A stretch of 64,000 nucleotides of DNA from Bacteriovoracaceae bacterium. Its GTDB lineage: Bacteria > Bdellovibrionota > UBA1018. Positions 1 through 8,340 of the stretch are shown piece by piece. How positions within the stretch are numbered: position 1 is the first letter of the stretch; each line of letters opens with the position of its first letter. The translations under genes and the position numbers were made by a program. The stretch is taken from the NCBI GenBank assembly GCA_947447665.1, contig CANFJX010000003.1, positions 186,001 to 250,000 on the forward strand, read 5' to 3'. A model generated the notes under the pieces. That model had not been told where the DNA came from. It made no database searches and worked only from the letters and a program-made list of their open reading frames with translations.

Positions 1-635
1 GAGGTGCCCCGGGGGCAGGAAAAGATTCTGGCGATACTGAAATTTTAGATTCTCCCCAGTAAACACATGAGGGCCCCAATTCGTCCCAAGTTCCAGGGAA
101 TAAGACTCAACACGAATTAGCGGAGTCTTAGTCTCACCCAAATGAGTTCCGGCGTTCATCATAATTGCACCACCCACAGACCCTGGAATTCCAGTCCAAA
201 ACTCAAGTCCTGCCCAACCTTCCTGAGCAGTTCTCCGGAGAAGACTAGAAATCAGAACACTCCCACCGGTCCTTAGCGCAAACGATGCTTCATCCCCACT
301 GCTGACGTTTACATCAGAGGTCGGCGCTTCGCCCACCTCCACGTTAAGCTGATGCGTCCGAATGACCATGCCTGCAAATCCATGGTCCGACACTAGGAGA
401 TTAGAGCCCTTTCCCAAGATAAAAAAAGGAATCTGGGTTTCCTCGATTCCGCGCTTCAACCATTTCAAATCATTGAGGCTGCGAGGAGCGGCAAAAACTT
501 GAGCAGGACCGCCAATCTGGTAGTAAGTGTAGCGAGCTAACGGCTCATCAAACAGGAGCGCTCCAGTAAATTCCTGGGCATGGTCTTTGAACCACTGGGT
601 GCGATTCTGACTCGTCGACTTGTGCTTTTTTTCCA
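1..635 (-). CDS. murB: UDP-N-acetylenolpyruvoylglucosamine reductase MurB (5' part only)
   Basis: The reading frame opens with ATG at 635 and runs off the left edge without a stop, so only about 211 N-terminal residues are present. MurB is the cytoplasmic FAD/NADPH enzyme that reduces UDP-GlcNAc-enolpyruvate to UDP-MurNAc. Visible family motifs are TYYQIGGPAQVF near residue 38, LGKGSNLLVSD near 70 (FAD pyrophosphate loop) and WTGIPGSVGGAIMMNAG near 145. It lies 11 bases after the murC stop, as last visible gene of the dcw operon. The ribosome site is weak (CCTAGG, about 9 bases upstream). The C-terminal substrate-binding part, which defines the MurB subtype, is outside the window. Confidence 0.93.
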
Positions 636-646
636 TTTGTTTCTGC

Positions 647-2053
647 CTAGGATTTTTTTAAATCAGAAATCAAAAGATCCGGTAACTTGGTAATGGATCC
701 TGCTCCCATGCAAATCACTAAGTCACCCGAAGTCATCAAATCTGTCACTACTTTTTGAGTAGCCTTGAGGTCTCCAGCATAAAGGATAGTCTGATCGGGA
801 TGGGCGAGTTTCTTGATTTCCTGAGCTAAGGTTCCTGAATCTACGCCAGGAATTGGATCCTCGCCCGCAGCGTAGACATCAGTCAAAATCACCACGTCAC
901 TTTGAGAGAAAGCAGACAAAAATCCATCTTTGCAGTGAAGCGTTCTTGAGTATCGATGGGGCTGAAAGACGGAAACAATGCGTCCCGGCCAGAAACTCTG
1001 GGCAGCCGATAGGGTTGCTGCGATTTCAGTGGGATGGTGACCATAATCATCAACGATCATGCGCTGGCTTTTCGAGTCCTGCCAACGAATATCAAATCTT
1101 CTCCGAACTCCTCGAAACTCCCTGAATGCTTTTTTTACTTTTTCGAGCGGAATATCCAGCTGAGTTGAGATCGCTAAAGTCGCAAGTGCATTTAGAACGT
1201 TATGCTGTCCTGGAACTGATAGGTGAAACTCACCTAAATCTCGTTTCTGCCCCCCAGGACCATTTCGATGAACGACTTCAAAACGCGAGGTCAAACCTTC
1301 GCTCGCCAGGTGAGTAGCGTAAAAATCAGAGTCTTCGGCAAATCCATAAGTTAGATAAGGCTTGGTCAGACGACTTAAGCACCGCTTCACCCCAGGATCG
1401 TCCGCGCACAGCGCGACAAAGCCATAAAAAGGTAGCTTACCGACGAAACCAATAAAGGCTTCCTCGATTGCTGAGAGGCTTCCGAAATGATCCAAGTGGT
1501 CATTATCAATATTAGTGACCACTCCAAAAGTAGCGGGAAGGTGGAGGAAGGATCCATCGCTTTCATCAGCCTCGGCCACAACAAACCGACCTTGTCCAAG
1601 CTTGGCATTGCCTCCGAGAGCATTGACTTTGCCTCCAATCACAATGGTTGGGTCAAGGCCTGCCTCGGTAAGTACGCAGGCTAACATGGAGGTCGTCGTA
1701 GTTTTCCCGTGGGTTCCAGCCACTGCAATTCCTACTTTCCCCCGCATCAGCTCTCCGAGCATTTCAGCGCGCGGAATCACGGGAACCCGCAATCGTCTCG
1801 CCTCCTGAACTTCTGGGTTACTGGACTTCACCGCAGAGGAAACGACGACCACATTTGCATTGCCGATATTTTCTGCGCGGTGACCTATCGACACCTGAGC
1901 GCCTAATTCAGCCAACCGCCGAGTTGTCTCACTCTCAGCCAAGTCTGACCCGCTCACTCGATATCCTTGATTTAAAAACACCTCGGCAATTCCACTCATT
2001 CCAATACCGCCGATTCCTACAAAGTGGAGCCCTGTTTCCTCTTTAATATGCAT
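647..2053 (-). CDS. murC: UDP-N-acetylmuramate--L-alanine ligase MurC
   Basis: Cytoplasmic ATP-dependent ligase that adds the first residue, L-Ala, to UDP-MurNAc. At 468 residues it has normal family length. The N-terminal UDP-binding Rossmann motif VGIGGIGMSGIA is at residues 12-23 and the Mur ligase ATP loop GTHGKTTTT at 113-121. The central EADESDGSF and NIDNDHLDH motifs and the C-terminal DDYGHHPTEI motif are intact. It follows murG after 15 bases and precedes murB by 11 bases in the same direction, the usual murG-murC-murB order. Nothing looks truncated. Confidence 0.97.
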   Translation of the reverse strand: MHIKEETGLHFVGIGGIGMSGIAEVFLNQGYRVSGSDLAESETTRRLAELGAQVSIGHRAENIGNANVVVVSSAVKSSNPEVQEARRLRVPVIPRAEMLGELMRGKVGIAVAGTHGKTTTTSMLACVLTEAGLDPTIVIGGKVNALGGNAKLGQGRFVVAEADESDGSFLHLPATFGVVTNIDNDHLDHFGSLSAIEEAFIGFVGKLPFYGFVALCADDPGVKRCLSRLTKPYLTYGFAEDSDFYATHLASEGLTSRFEVVHRNGPGGQKRDLGEFHLSVPGQHNVLNALATLAISTQLDIPLEKVKKAFREFRGVRRRFDIRWQDSKSQRMIVDDYGHHPTEIAATLSAAQSFWPGRIVSVFQPHRYSRTLHCKDGFLSAFSQSDVVILTDVYAAGEDPIPGVDSGTLAQEIKKLAHPDQTILYAGDLKATQKVVTDLMTSGDLVICMGAGSITKLPDLLISDLKKS

Positions 2054-2068
2054 AGTATCTGTACTTTA

Positions 2069-3199
2069 TCAAAATCTAAGAGCTGTGGAAAGGCGAGAGT
2101 CCTGAAACTCTCTCACTAACTTCTCCGCAGCTCCAGGCATAGCGAACTTCTGAACTGCCTGTTCAACTCTCCTGAGCTCTTCCGGATGATGGATCAGATC
2201 CTTAATCTTGTTGGCGAACTGCTCGCCCGTGGTCGAATTCTGAGGGACAAGAAACCCAGCTCCCGCATCTGAAAAAACGCGGGCGTTAAGCTCCTGATGA
2301 TGGTCAGCCGCAGTTGGGAGCGGCACAAAAAGCGCAGCTCGACCCACGGTAGCCACCTCAGATAAAGTCGATGACCCGGCCCGACAAACAAGCAGAGACG
2401 CCTCAGCATAGGTCTCAGCCATCCGGTCAATGAACTTTTCAACTCGGGCTGATATGCTATTTTTTTCATAGGCCTGCTTGACTCGATCAAAGTCTCGCTC
2501 TCCCGTTTGATGAATCCACTTCACCTCAGCGGCGAGACCAGAAAGAAAAGGGAGTGAATTAATCACTAAGGTATTCATCCCCATAGCTCCCTGACTTCCT
2601 CCAAAAACAAAAACAGTAAAGGGTTTGTGCTCAGCGCTCAGGAGGGGCTTCATGGCGGATCTAACAGGGTTTCCTGTTAAAACTACCTGCTTTTTGGGAA
2701 ACCGCATTTCCGTTCCTGGAAATGCTGTAAAAATCATGTCTACCCACCGACTTAAAAGCCGGTTAGTAAATCCAGGGACTGAGTTTTGCTCTAAAATCGC
2801 AATCCGACAGTCCAAAAAATTCAGTGCCCTCAATACCTTTGCCATGAGGATGATAGGACCTGATGAATAGCCGCCGACGCCTAAGATAAAACTCGGCTTT
2901 GAGCGAAGAAGGATGCGCACAGATAATCCCAATGCGAAGGGGAGTTGCATCAATGTTTTCAATTTCCGCCCTGCACTCACCTGATTCAGAGACCCGAGCC
3001 TTAACACATGAAGGGCATATCCCGCTTTCGGCACTAAACGCTCTTCCATCCCACCTCGGGCACCCACAAACTCAACCCAGGGTCGCCCATCGACTTGAGG
3101 TCCCGATGCCTTCATCCACGCATCGGCCACTGCTATTCCCGCCAGTACGTGCCCTCCGGTCCCGCCTCCAGCGATGACCAATCCTTGCTTATCAGACAT
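2069..3199 (-). CDS. murG: UDP-GlcNAc:lipid I N-acetylglucosaminyltransferase MurG
   Basis: Peripheral membrane GT28 glycosyltransferase that converts lipid I to lipid II on the inner face of the cytoplasmic membrane. The N-terminal G-loop IAGGGTGGHVLAGIAVA (residues 9-25) and the second glycine loop VFGGSQGAMGMN near residue 200 are present. The C-terminal UDP-GlcNAc signature appears as CRAGSSTLSEVATVGRAALFVPLP. Length is 376 residues, slightly above E. coli MurG (about 355). The start overlaps the end of ftsW by 8 bases, so translation is probably coupled. It keeps the classical ftsW-murG-murC order. Confidence 0.97.
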   Translation of the reverse strand: MSDKQGLVIAGGGTGGHVLAGIAVADAWMKASGPQVDGRPWVEFVGARGGMEERLVPKAGYALHVLRLGSLNQVSAGRKLKTLMQLPFALGLSVRILLRSKPSFILGVGGYSSGPIILMAKVLRALNFLDCRIAILEQNSVPGFTNRLLSRWVDMIFTAFPGTEMRFPKKQVVLTGNPVRSAMKPLLSAEHKPFTVFVFGGSQGAMGMNTLVINSLPFLSGLAAEVKWIHQTGERDFDRVKQAYEKNSISARVEKFIDRMAETYAEASLLVCRAGSSTLSEVATVGRAALFVPLPTAADHHQELNARVFSDAGAGFLVPQNSTTGEQFANKIKDLIHHPEELRRVEQAVQKFAMPGAAEKLVREFQDSRLSTALRF

Positions 3200-4367
3200 G
3201 GGCTGGGGCCCTCTTACCTACATTGAGCAAAACTCCGACAACAAAAAGGTCGACCAAAAGCGCGGATCCACCATAGCTCATAAAGGGCAGAGTCAGCCCC
3301 TTGGTTGGAACCAATCCCAAGACGACTGAGATATTAACAAACCCCTGAAGCCCTAAGGCCAAAGTAATTCCTGCGGCGAGTAGCATCCCAAATCGATCAT
3401 GCCGCAATTTATGACAATCCGAGGCAATCCGCAGTCCACAGTAAATAAAATAAACGTAGGCCAAGACCACTCCTACGATCCCGATAAAACCAAGCTCCTC
3501 GCCGATGACTGAAAAAATAAAGTCGTTATGTGCCTCGGGAAGATAAAGTAGCTTTTCCTTGCCATTACCAAGGCCAACACCCCAAAGTCTGCCATTATGA
3601 AGTCCAACGAAAGACTGGAGAATTTGAAAACCCTTGCCTCCTGGATCACTCCAAGGATCAACAAAAGTCATCACTCGCATGCGTCGATAGCCAGTACCGA
3701 GAGCAAGCCAGCCCCCTATAGCTGCGCCTGACAACAGAGTCACAGATAAATACTTACTCGGCACGCCTGCCAAGAACATCAGGCAAAAGATCACTAAGGT
3801 AATTATCACCGTCGTTCCGAAATCCGGCTGTAGGAGTAACAAAAGAAACACGGGAAGCGGCGTAACAAACTGCGAAAGAATTCCCGCAGTAATACGATCA
3901 ATGCGCTCCGATTTCTTGTCGAGCTGACGAGCAACAAAAAAAATCACGGCAAACTTAGCCAATTCGCCAGGCTGAAACTGAGCCTTCCAAAGGTGGATCC
4001 ATCGCTGGGCCCCACCCACCTTCAATCCAATCCCAGGAACAAAAACGAGCATCAAAAGAACCACGGCAAGCCCCAGCCCTGGGTAAGCCGCTTTTTTCCA
4101 AGTTGAGTAGGGAATCCGATACCCACCCCAAAGAGCAACCAGGCCAAACGAAGCGTAAATCAACTGTTTACGAATTAGACTGAACCCATCGCCCGTCTTT
4201 TCTTGAGCGTAGATAAAAGAGGAACTGTAGACCATGATGAGACCAAACAGGAGCATCCCCAAGACGACAAACAAAAGCCCGAGAGCATATCCTTGGTCAA
4301 CTACAGGACGAATCAGTGAGGATTCACCCTCGTCCTGAGTTTCTTTTACTAAATTCACATCACTCAA
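3192..4367 (-). CDS. ftsW: SEDS-family peptidoglycan polymerase FtsW
   Basis: Polytopic inner-membrane protein of the SEDS family (about ten predicted helices), partner of FtsI in septal glycan-strand synthesis. The cytoplasmic leader of about 27 residues is followed by hydrophobic segments. Family motifs include GDGFSLIRKQ, PGELAKFAVIFFVARQL, LLQPDFGTTVII and the C-terminal PFMSYGGSALLV. The chosen start is a TTG at 4367, which overlaps the murD stop in a TTGA arrangement. There is no strong ribosome site, which is consistent with translational coupling to murD. Its position between murD and murG supports FtsW rather than RodA. Confidence 0.94.
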   Translation of the reverse strand: MSDVNLVKETQDEGESSLIRPVVDQGYALGLLFVVLGMLLFGLIMVYSSSFIYAQEKTGDGFSLIRKQLIYASFGLVALWGGYRIPYSTWKKAAYPGLGLAVVLLMLVFVPGIGLKVGGAQRWIHLWKAQFQPGELAKFAVIFFVARQLDKKSERIDRITAGILSQFVTPLPVFLLLLLQPDFGTTVIITLVIFCLMFLAGVPSKYLSVTLLSGAAIGGWLALGTGYRRMRVMTFVDPWSDPGGKGFQILQSFVGLHNGRLWGVGLGNGKEKLLYLPEAHNDFIFSVIGEELGFIGIVGVVLAYVYFIYCGLRIASDCHKLRHDRFGMLLAAGITLALGLQGFVNISVVLGLVPTKGLTLPFMSYGGSALLVDLFVVGVLLNVGKRAPAHV

Positions 4368-5746
4368 AGCTGCGAAACCAGTTTCCGGAAGTACTGGCCT
4401 CTTTCCTCGTAGTTCTTAAACATATCGTAACTAGCACATCCGGGAGACAGCAGAATGATGTCACCACTCCTTGATTTTTGATATGCAAGGAGAACAGCTT
4501 CTTCAAAAGTCCCCACAAGATAGGTCTCTGCGAAGTCTCCCATAGCGCGATTCATTTTCTCTTTGGCTTCTCCCAAGAGAATCAGAATTTTACACTTCTT
4601 ACTCACGAGATCTGCAAGGGGAGTAAAGTCTGTGCCTTTATCTTTTCCCCCTGCGATCAAGATAATCGGATTAGCCGAAAAGGCGGCCAGGCTTTTCTGA
4701 ACGCTCATTACGTTCGTACCTTTGGAATCATTGAAAAAGAAAACGCCATCCTTCTTCCTGATAAATTCAAGGCGATGGGGAACCCCTTTAAAAGTATTAA
4801 TCACAGATTGAATCGCTTTTGGATCAACTCCCATGGCGCGAGCTGTCGAAATGGCAGCCATCAAATTTTCTCGATTGTGCTCACCAAAAAGTTTGAACTG
4901 GGAGAGATCATAAAACTCTTCCTTACCTGTGACCTTACTGACGATCCGCTTAGTTTTTGAGTCCCAGTAGACTCCAACAAAATCCTCTGAAAAGGCTTCT
5001 CCAATTGAACTAGGATTTCGCTTAGTAAACCACATTAACTTACCGACATTCTCTTCACTGAAGCGGGAAATATGAGCGCAATCGTGATTCAAAATAACAA
5101 AACTATTTTTGTCGCAAACCTTGAGGAGTCTCTTCTTCGCATTGACATACGACTGAAAATCACCGTAACGGTCCAGATGATCTTCTTCCAGGTTCGTAAA
5201 GACTGCAGCTGCAGGAATCAGCTTATCTGTTAGCTCGAGCTGAAAGCTAGAGAGCTCTGCGACCACGACCGACGCCTTTTGGCCCTCATTCAGGTAATCG
5301 GTTAGGGGTTTACCAATATTGCCCCCGACAAAAACAGAGCGTCCATCGGCCTTGAACATCTCGCCGATCAAGGCGGTAGTCGTTGTTTTTCCGTTCGTTC
5401 CGGTCACCGCCACAATCGGTTCTTTGATCCCTGTGACTGCGAGCTCGATTTCACTCATGATCGGAATGTGCTTCTCACGAGCCTCCTCGAGAGGCTTGAT
5501 ATTCAGAGGAATCCCTGGACTCACGACAATCAGCTCAGCCGAATGAAAAGTCTTTGGATTATGTTTTCCAAATTCATATTCAAGCTTGAGGCCTTCGCAC
5601 GCATGGACCGACTCCGCTAAGTCAGTTTTCTGCTTCGAATCGACGACAGTCACCTTTGCCCCTTGCTTAGCCATATACTTAGCAACGGCAACACCAGAGA
5701 CTCCAAATCCCACAACTAAGACTTTTTTACCTTTGTACTTACTCAT
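4364..5746 (-). CDS. murD: UDP-N-acetylmuramoyl-L-alanine--D-glutamate ligase MurD
   Basis: Cytoplasmic ligase that adds D-Glu to UDP-MurNAc-L-Ala. Residues 9-19 form the N-terminal nucleotide-binding motif VLVVGFGVSGV, and the ATP loop GTNGKTTTT is at 116-124. Downstream motifs NLEEDHLDRYG and FFNDSKGTN match the Mur ligase middle and C-terminal domains, and SPGCASYDMFKNYEERG is the MurD C-terminal signature. Length is 460 residues. It lies 24 bases after mraY and overlaps ftsW by 4 bases. A 160-residue open frame on the opposite strand is only a shadow. Confidence 0.96.
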   Translation of the reverse strand: MSKYKGKKVLVVGFGVSGVAVAKYMAKQGAKVTVVDSKQKTDLAESVHACEGLKLEYEFGKHNPKTFHSAELIVVSPGIPLNIKPLEEAREKHIPIMSEIELAVTGIKEPIVAVTGTNGKTTTTALIGEMFKADGRSVFVGGNIGKPLTDYLNEGQKASVVVAELSSFQLELTDKLIPAAAVFTNLEEDHLDRYGDFQSYVNAKKRLLKVCDKNSFVILNHDCAHISRFSEENVGKLMWFTKRNPSSIGEAFSEDFVGVYWDSKTKRIVSKVTGKEEFYDLSQFKLFGEHNRENLMAAISTARAMGVDPKAIQSVINTFKGVPHRLEFIRKKDGVFFFNDSKGTNVMSVQKSLAAFSANPIILIAGGKDKGTDFTPLADLVSKKCKILILLGEAKEKMNRAMGDFAETYLVGTFEEAVLLAYQKSRSGDIILLSPGCASYDMFKNYEERGQYFRKLVSQL

Positions 5747-5770
5747 AAAAAAATAATAGTTTCCTTATAG

Positions 5771-6847
5771 CTACCTCAATTTGAGGGTAGAAAGAGTGAA
5801 CAAGGCCAAAAGGATCGAAATGATCCAAAATCTGACGATGACTTTGGGCTCCGCCCAGCCCTTAAGTTCAAAATGATGATGAATTGGGGCCATTTTGAAT
5901 ACCCTTTTTCCCGTCATTTTAAAAGAGGCGACTTGAGCCATAACAGAAAGAGCCTCTGCGACAAAAACCCCCCCGCAAAGGGCTAATAAAATTTCATTTT
6001 TCGTAATAACCGCCACTACTGCCAGTGCAGCCCCCAGAGCTAGAGAACCCACATCTCCCATGAAAACCTGAGCTGGATAGGTATTAAACCAGAGAAAACC
6101 CAAACAAGACGCAGCAACACACCCGCAAAAAATCGAAAGCTCCCCTGCTCCCGCAATATAGGGGATCTGTAAATACTCGGCGATTTTCATATGACCGGCA
6201 CAATAGGCCAAAATTAAAAAAGTCGCTGAAGTAGTCATCGTCGGCCCAACTGCCAACCCATCCAAACCATCGGTAAGATTAACGGCGTTCGATGCCCCCA
6301 CAATGACAAAAGTAGCAAAGGGAACAAAAAGGGCACCCAAATAAAAGGACCATTCTTTAAAAAAGGGGAACTTTAAGACAGGTGGGGTATCTCGGGTGAT
6401 GTAAATAAAAAGGGCCGCAGAAACAGCGACCAAGGTTTGAGCCAATAACTTTTGTCGGCCAGATAGCCCTTTAGAATTCTTCTGAACGACTTTTCGATAG
6501 TCGTCAACGTATCCTATGACACCAAAAAGAAGTGTAACCAATACAGCGACCCAGATATTCTTGTTCGTCAAATCTGCCCAAAGCAACGTCGGAACGACAA
6601 TCGCCAGGAGAATCAGCCCACCACCCATCGTAGGAGTTCCCTTTTTTGAGAGGTGCGACTTAGGACCATCATCACGAATGGACTGGCCCATCTGCATCCT
6701 CTGAAGGAGTCGAATATAGGCGGGACCCATAAACATGCAAAGCAGAACGCTTGTAATACTCGCTCCAAACGTCCGAAAAGTGATGTATTTAAAAACGTTA
6801 AAAAAGGTGAACTTCGCATGAAGCGGGTAGAGAAAATAGAAGAGCAT
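5771..6847 (-). CDS. mraY: Phospho-N-acetylmuramoyl-pentapeptide transferase MraY
   Basis: Integral membrane enzyme that transfers phospho-MurNAc-pentapeptide from UDP to undecaprenyl phosphate, forming lipid I. The 358-residue sequence has about ten hydrophobic segments. The catalytic signatures are all visible: GTPTMGG near 90, the aspartate pair in [22 protein letters not shown], and the C-terminal [16 protein letters not shown]. The normal neighbour murF is not upstream; only 32 non-coding bases separate mraY from murE. Confidence 0.97.
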   Translation of the reverse strand: MLFYFLYPLHAKFTFFNVFKYITFRTFGASITSVLLCMFMGPAYIRLLQRMQMGQSIRDDGPKSHLSKKGTPTMGGGLILLAIVVPTLLWADLTNKNIWVAVLVTLLFGVIGYVDDYRKVVQKNSKGLSGRQKLLAQTLVAVSAALFIYITRDTPPVLKFPFFKEWSFYLGALFVPFATFVIVGASNAVNLTDGLDGLAVGPTMTTSATFLILAYCAGHMKIAEYLQIPYIAGAGELSIFCGCVAASCLGFLWFNTYPAQVFMGDVGSLALGAALAVVAVITKNEILLALCGGVFVAEALSVMAQVASFKMTGKRVFKMAPIHHHFELKGWAEPKVIVRFWIISILLALFTLSTLKLR

Positions 6848-6879
6848 GTCGAGATGCTACTGATTTTCGAAAGTCCGTG

Positions 6880-8325
6880 TCAATACCTAATCGCTTCGGA
6901 TGCTACTTCACGATCATCAAAATGAATTTTCTGGGTGCCAACAATTTGATAATCCTCGTGACCCTTCCCAGCAATTAAAACTAAATCACCTGGACGCGCC
7001 GAGGCAATGGCTTCAAAAATTGCCTTTTTACGATCTACTTGAATAGTGAAATTTTGAGCGCTCCCCACCCCGCGAACAATCTCCTCGATGATCGCCATGG
7101 GCTCCTCAGTCCGAGGATTGTCCGAAGTCACCCAGACGTGGTCTGACCACTGAACGGCAATTTGTCCCATTTGGGGACGTTTTTTCCGATCCCTGTCTCC
7201 GCCGCATCCAAAAACTGTAATCAACTTTTGCCCCGCTCTCATTTCTCTCAGCGTTTTGATGACTTTCTCTAGAGCGTCCGGCTTATGGGCATAGTCGACC
7301 CAAATATGCACCCCCCTTGAATTCACCACCCTCTCAAGTCTCCCTGGCACGCCCGACAGATCCCTAACTCCCTTTGCAATTTGTTTCGGGTCAATCCCAA
7401 TACCTTGCCCCAATGCGACAGCAGCAGAAATATTAGAGGCATTAAATCGTCCCACTAAAGGCGACTGAACTACCACGTCTTGAATTGTGCCGAGAATTCC
7501 GTCGACTTCGCATTCGAGCTGCCCTTCATCTGAAAACTGTCCCACCCTCACGACTTTTAAAGAGTGATCCTGAGTGAGTCTTTCAAGTAATTTTTTCCCG
7601 TAAGTATCAGAAGAATTAATAGCTGCGAATGGATCCTTCCCCCCTAACACTGAATCACGAGCGATCTCCGTAAAAAGAATTGCTTTTGCTTCAAAGTAGT
7701 CTTCCATATCAGCGTGGTAATCCAAATGCTCAGGAGACAAGTTAGTAAAAATCATCCCATCAAACTCAGTCCCATGAACTCTCTTTTGCCTCAATGCATG
7801 CGATGAAACTTCCATAACCACGGCTGTACATCCCTGGCGCTTCATCTCAGATAATATGGCCTGAATCTCTACCGCTCCCGGTGTTGTATGAGTGGATGCA
7901 ATTTCCGTCTTCCCATACCGAACGCTTACGGTTCCGATCACTCCCACCTCATGCCCAGCCGCTCGCAGAATTGACTCCAAAAGATATGTCGTTGTAGTTT
8001 TCCCGCTCGTGCCAGTAACCCCCACCATCAAAAGAGAATGAGAGGGGTTTTGATAATAATCCACTGCCAACTCGGCCAGAGCCAAAGCACTATCTGGGAC
8101 TTGAATATACGGCACGGAAGCCTGCACTTCGGTAGAGGGGATCTCACCCACTAAGGCCAACACCCCTTTTTTTTCCGCTTCTCTCAGGAAAACATGACCA
8201 TCTTGACTGACTCCTCGCACAGCAACAAAAACCATCCCCGGCTGCAGCGCTCGAGAGTCTGCCGTGATCCCTGTGATGGGCTGCTTTAGCCCTAAATCTC
8301 TTATCTTCAACTTCTTTTTTTCCAT
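6880..8325 (-). CDS. murE: UDP-MurNAc-L-Ala-D-Glu--2,6-diaminopimelate ligase MurE
   Basis: Cytoplasmic ligase that adds the third residue of the stem peptide. The ATP loop GTSGKTTTT is at residues 105-113. Middle-domain motifs EVSSHALRQKRV and FTNLSPEHLDYHADMEDYF are present. The C-terminal motif SDNPRTEEP holds the DNPR signature that in characterised MurE enzymes goes with meso-diaminopimelate, so a Gram-negative type A1 wall is expected. Length is 481 residues. It follows ftsI after 15 bases. The C-terminus shows no fused MurF domain, so it does not replace the missing murF. Confidence 0.96.
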   Translation of the reverse strand: MEKKKLKIRDLGLKQPITGITADSRALQPGMVFVAVRGVSQDGHVFLREAEKKGVLALVGEIPSTEVQASVPYIQVPDSALALAELAVDYYQNPSHSLLMVGVTGTSGKTTTTYLLESILRAAGHEVGVIGTVSVRYGKTEIASTHTTPGAVEIQAILSEMKRQGCTAVVMEVSSHALRQKRVHGTEFDGMIFTNLSPEHLDYHADMEDYFEAKAILFTEIARDSVLGGKDPFAAINSSDTYGKKLLERLTQDHSLKVVRVGQFSDEGQLECEVDGILGTIQDVVVQSPLVGRFNASNISAAVALGQGIGIDPKQIAKGVRDLSGVPGRLERVVNSRGVHIWVDYAHKPDALEKVIKTLREMRAGQKLITVFGCGGDRDRKKRPQMGQIAVQWSDHVWVTSDNPRTEEPMAIIEEIVRGVGSAQNFTIQVDRKKAIFEAIASARPGDLVLIAGKGHEDYQIVGTQKIHFDDREVASEAIRY

Positions 8326-8340
8326 AGATTTCTAACTTTC

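Noticed and set aside
4478..4960. 160-residue open frame on the plus strand inside murD
   Set aside because: Fully antisense to a clear murD, no ribosome site, no family resemblance; a shadow of the real gene.
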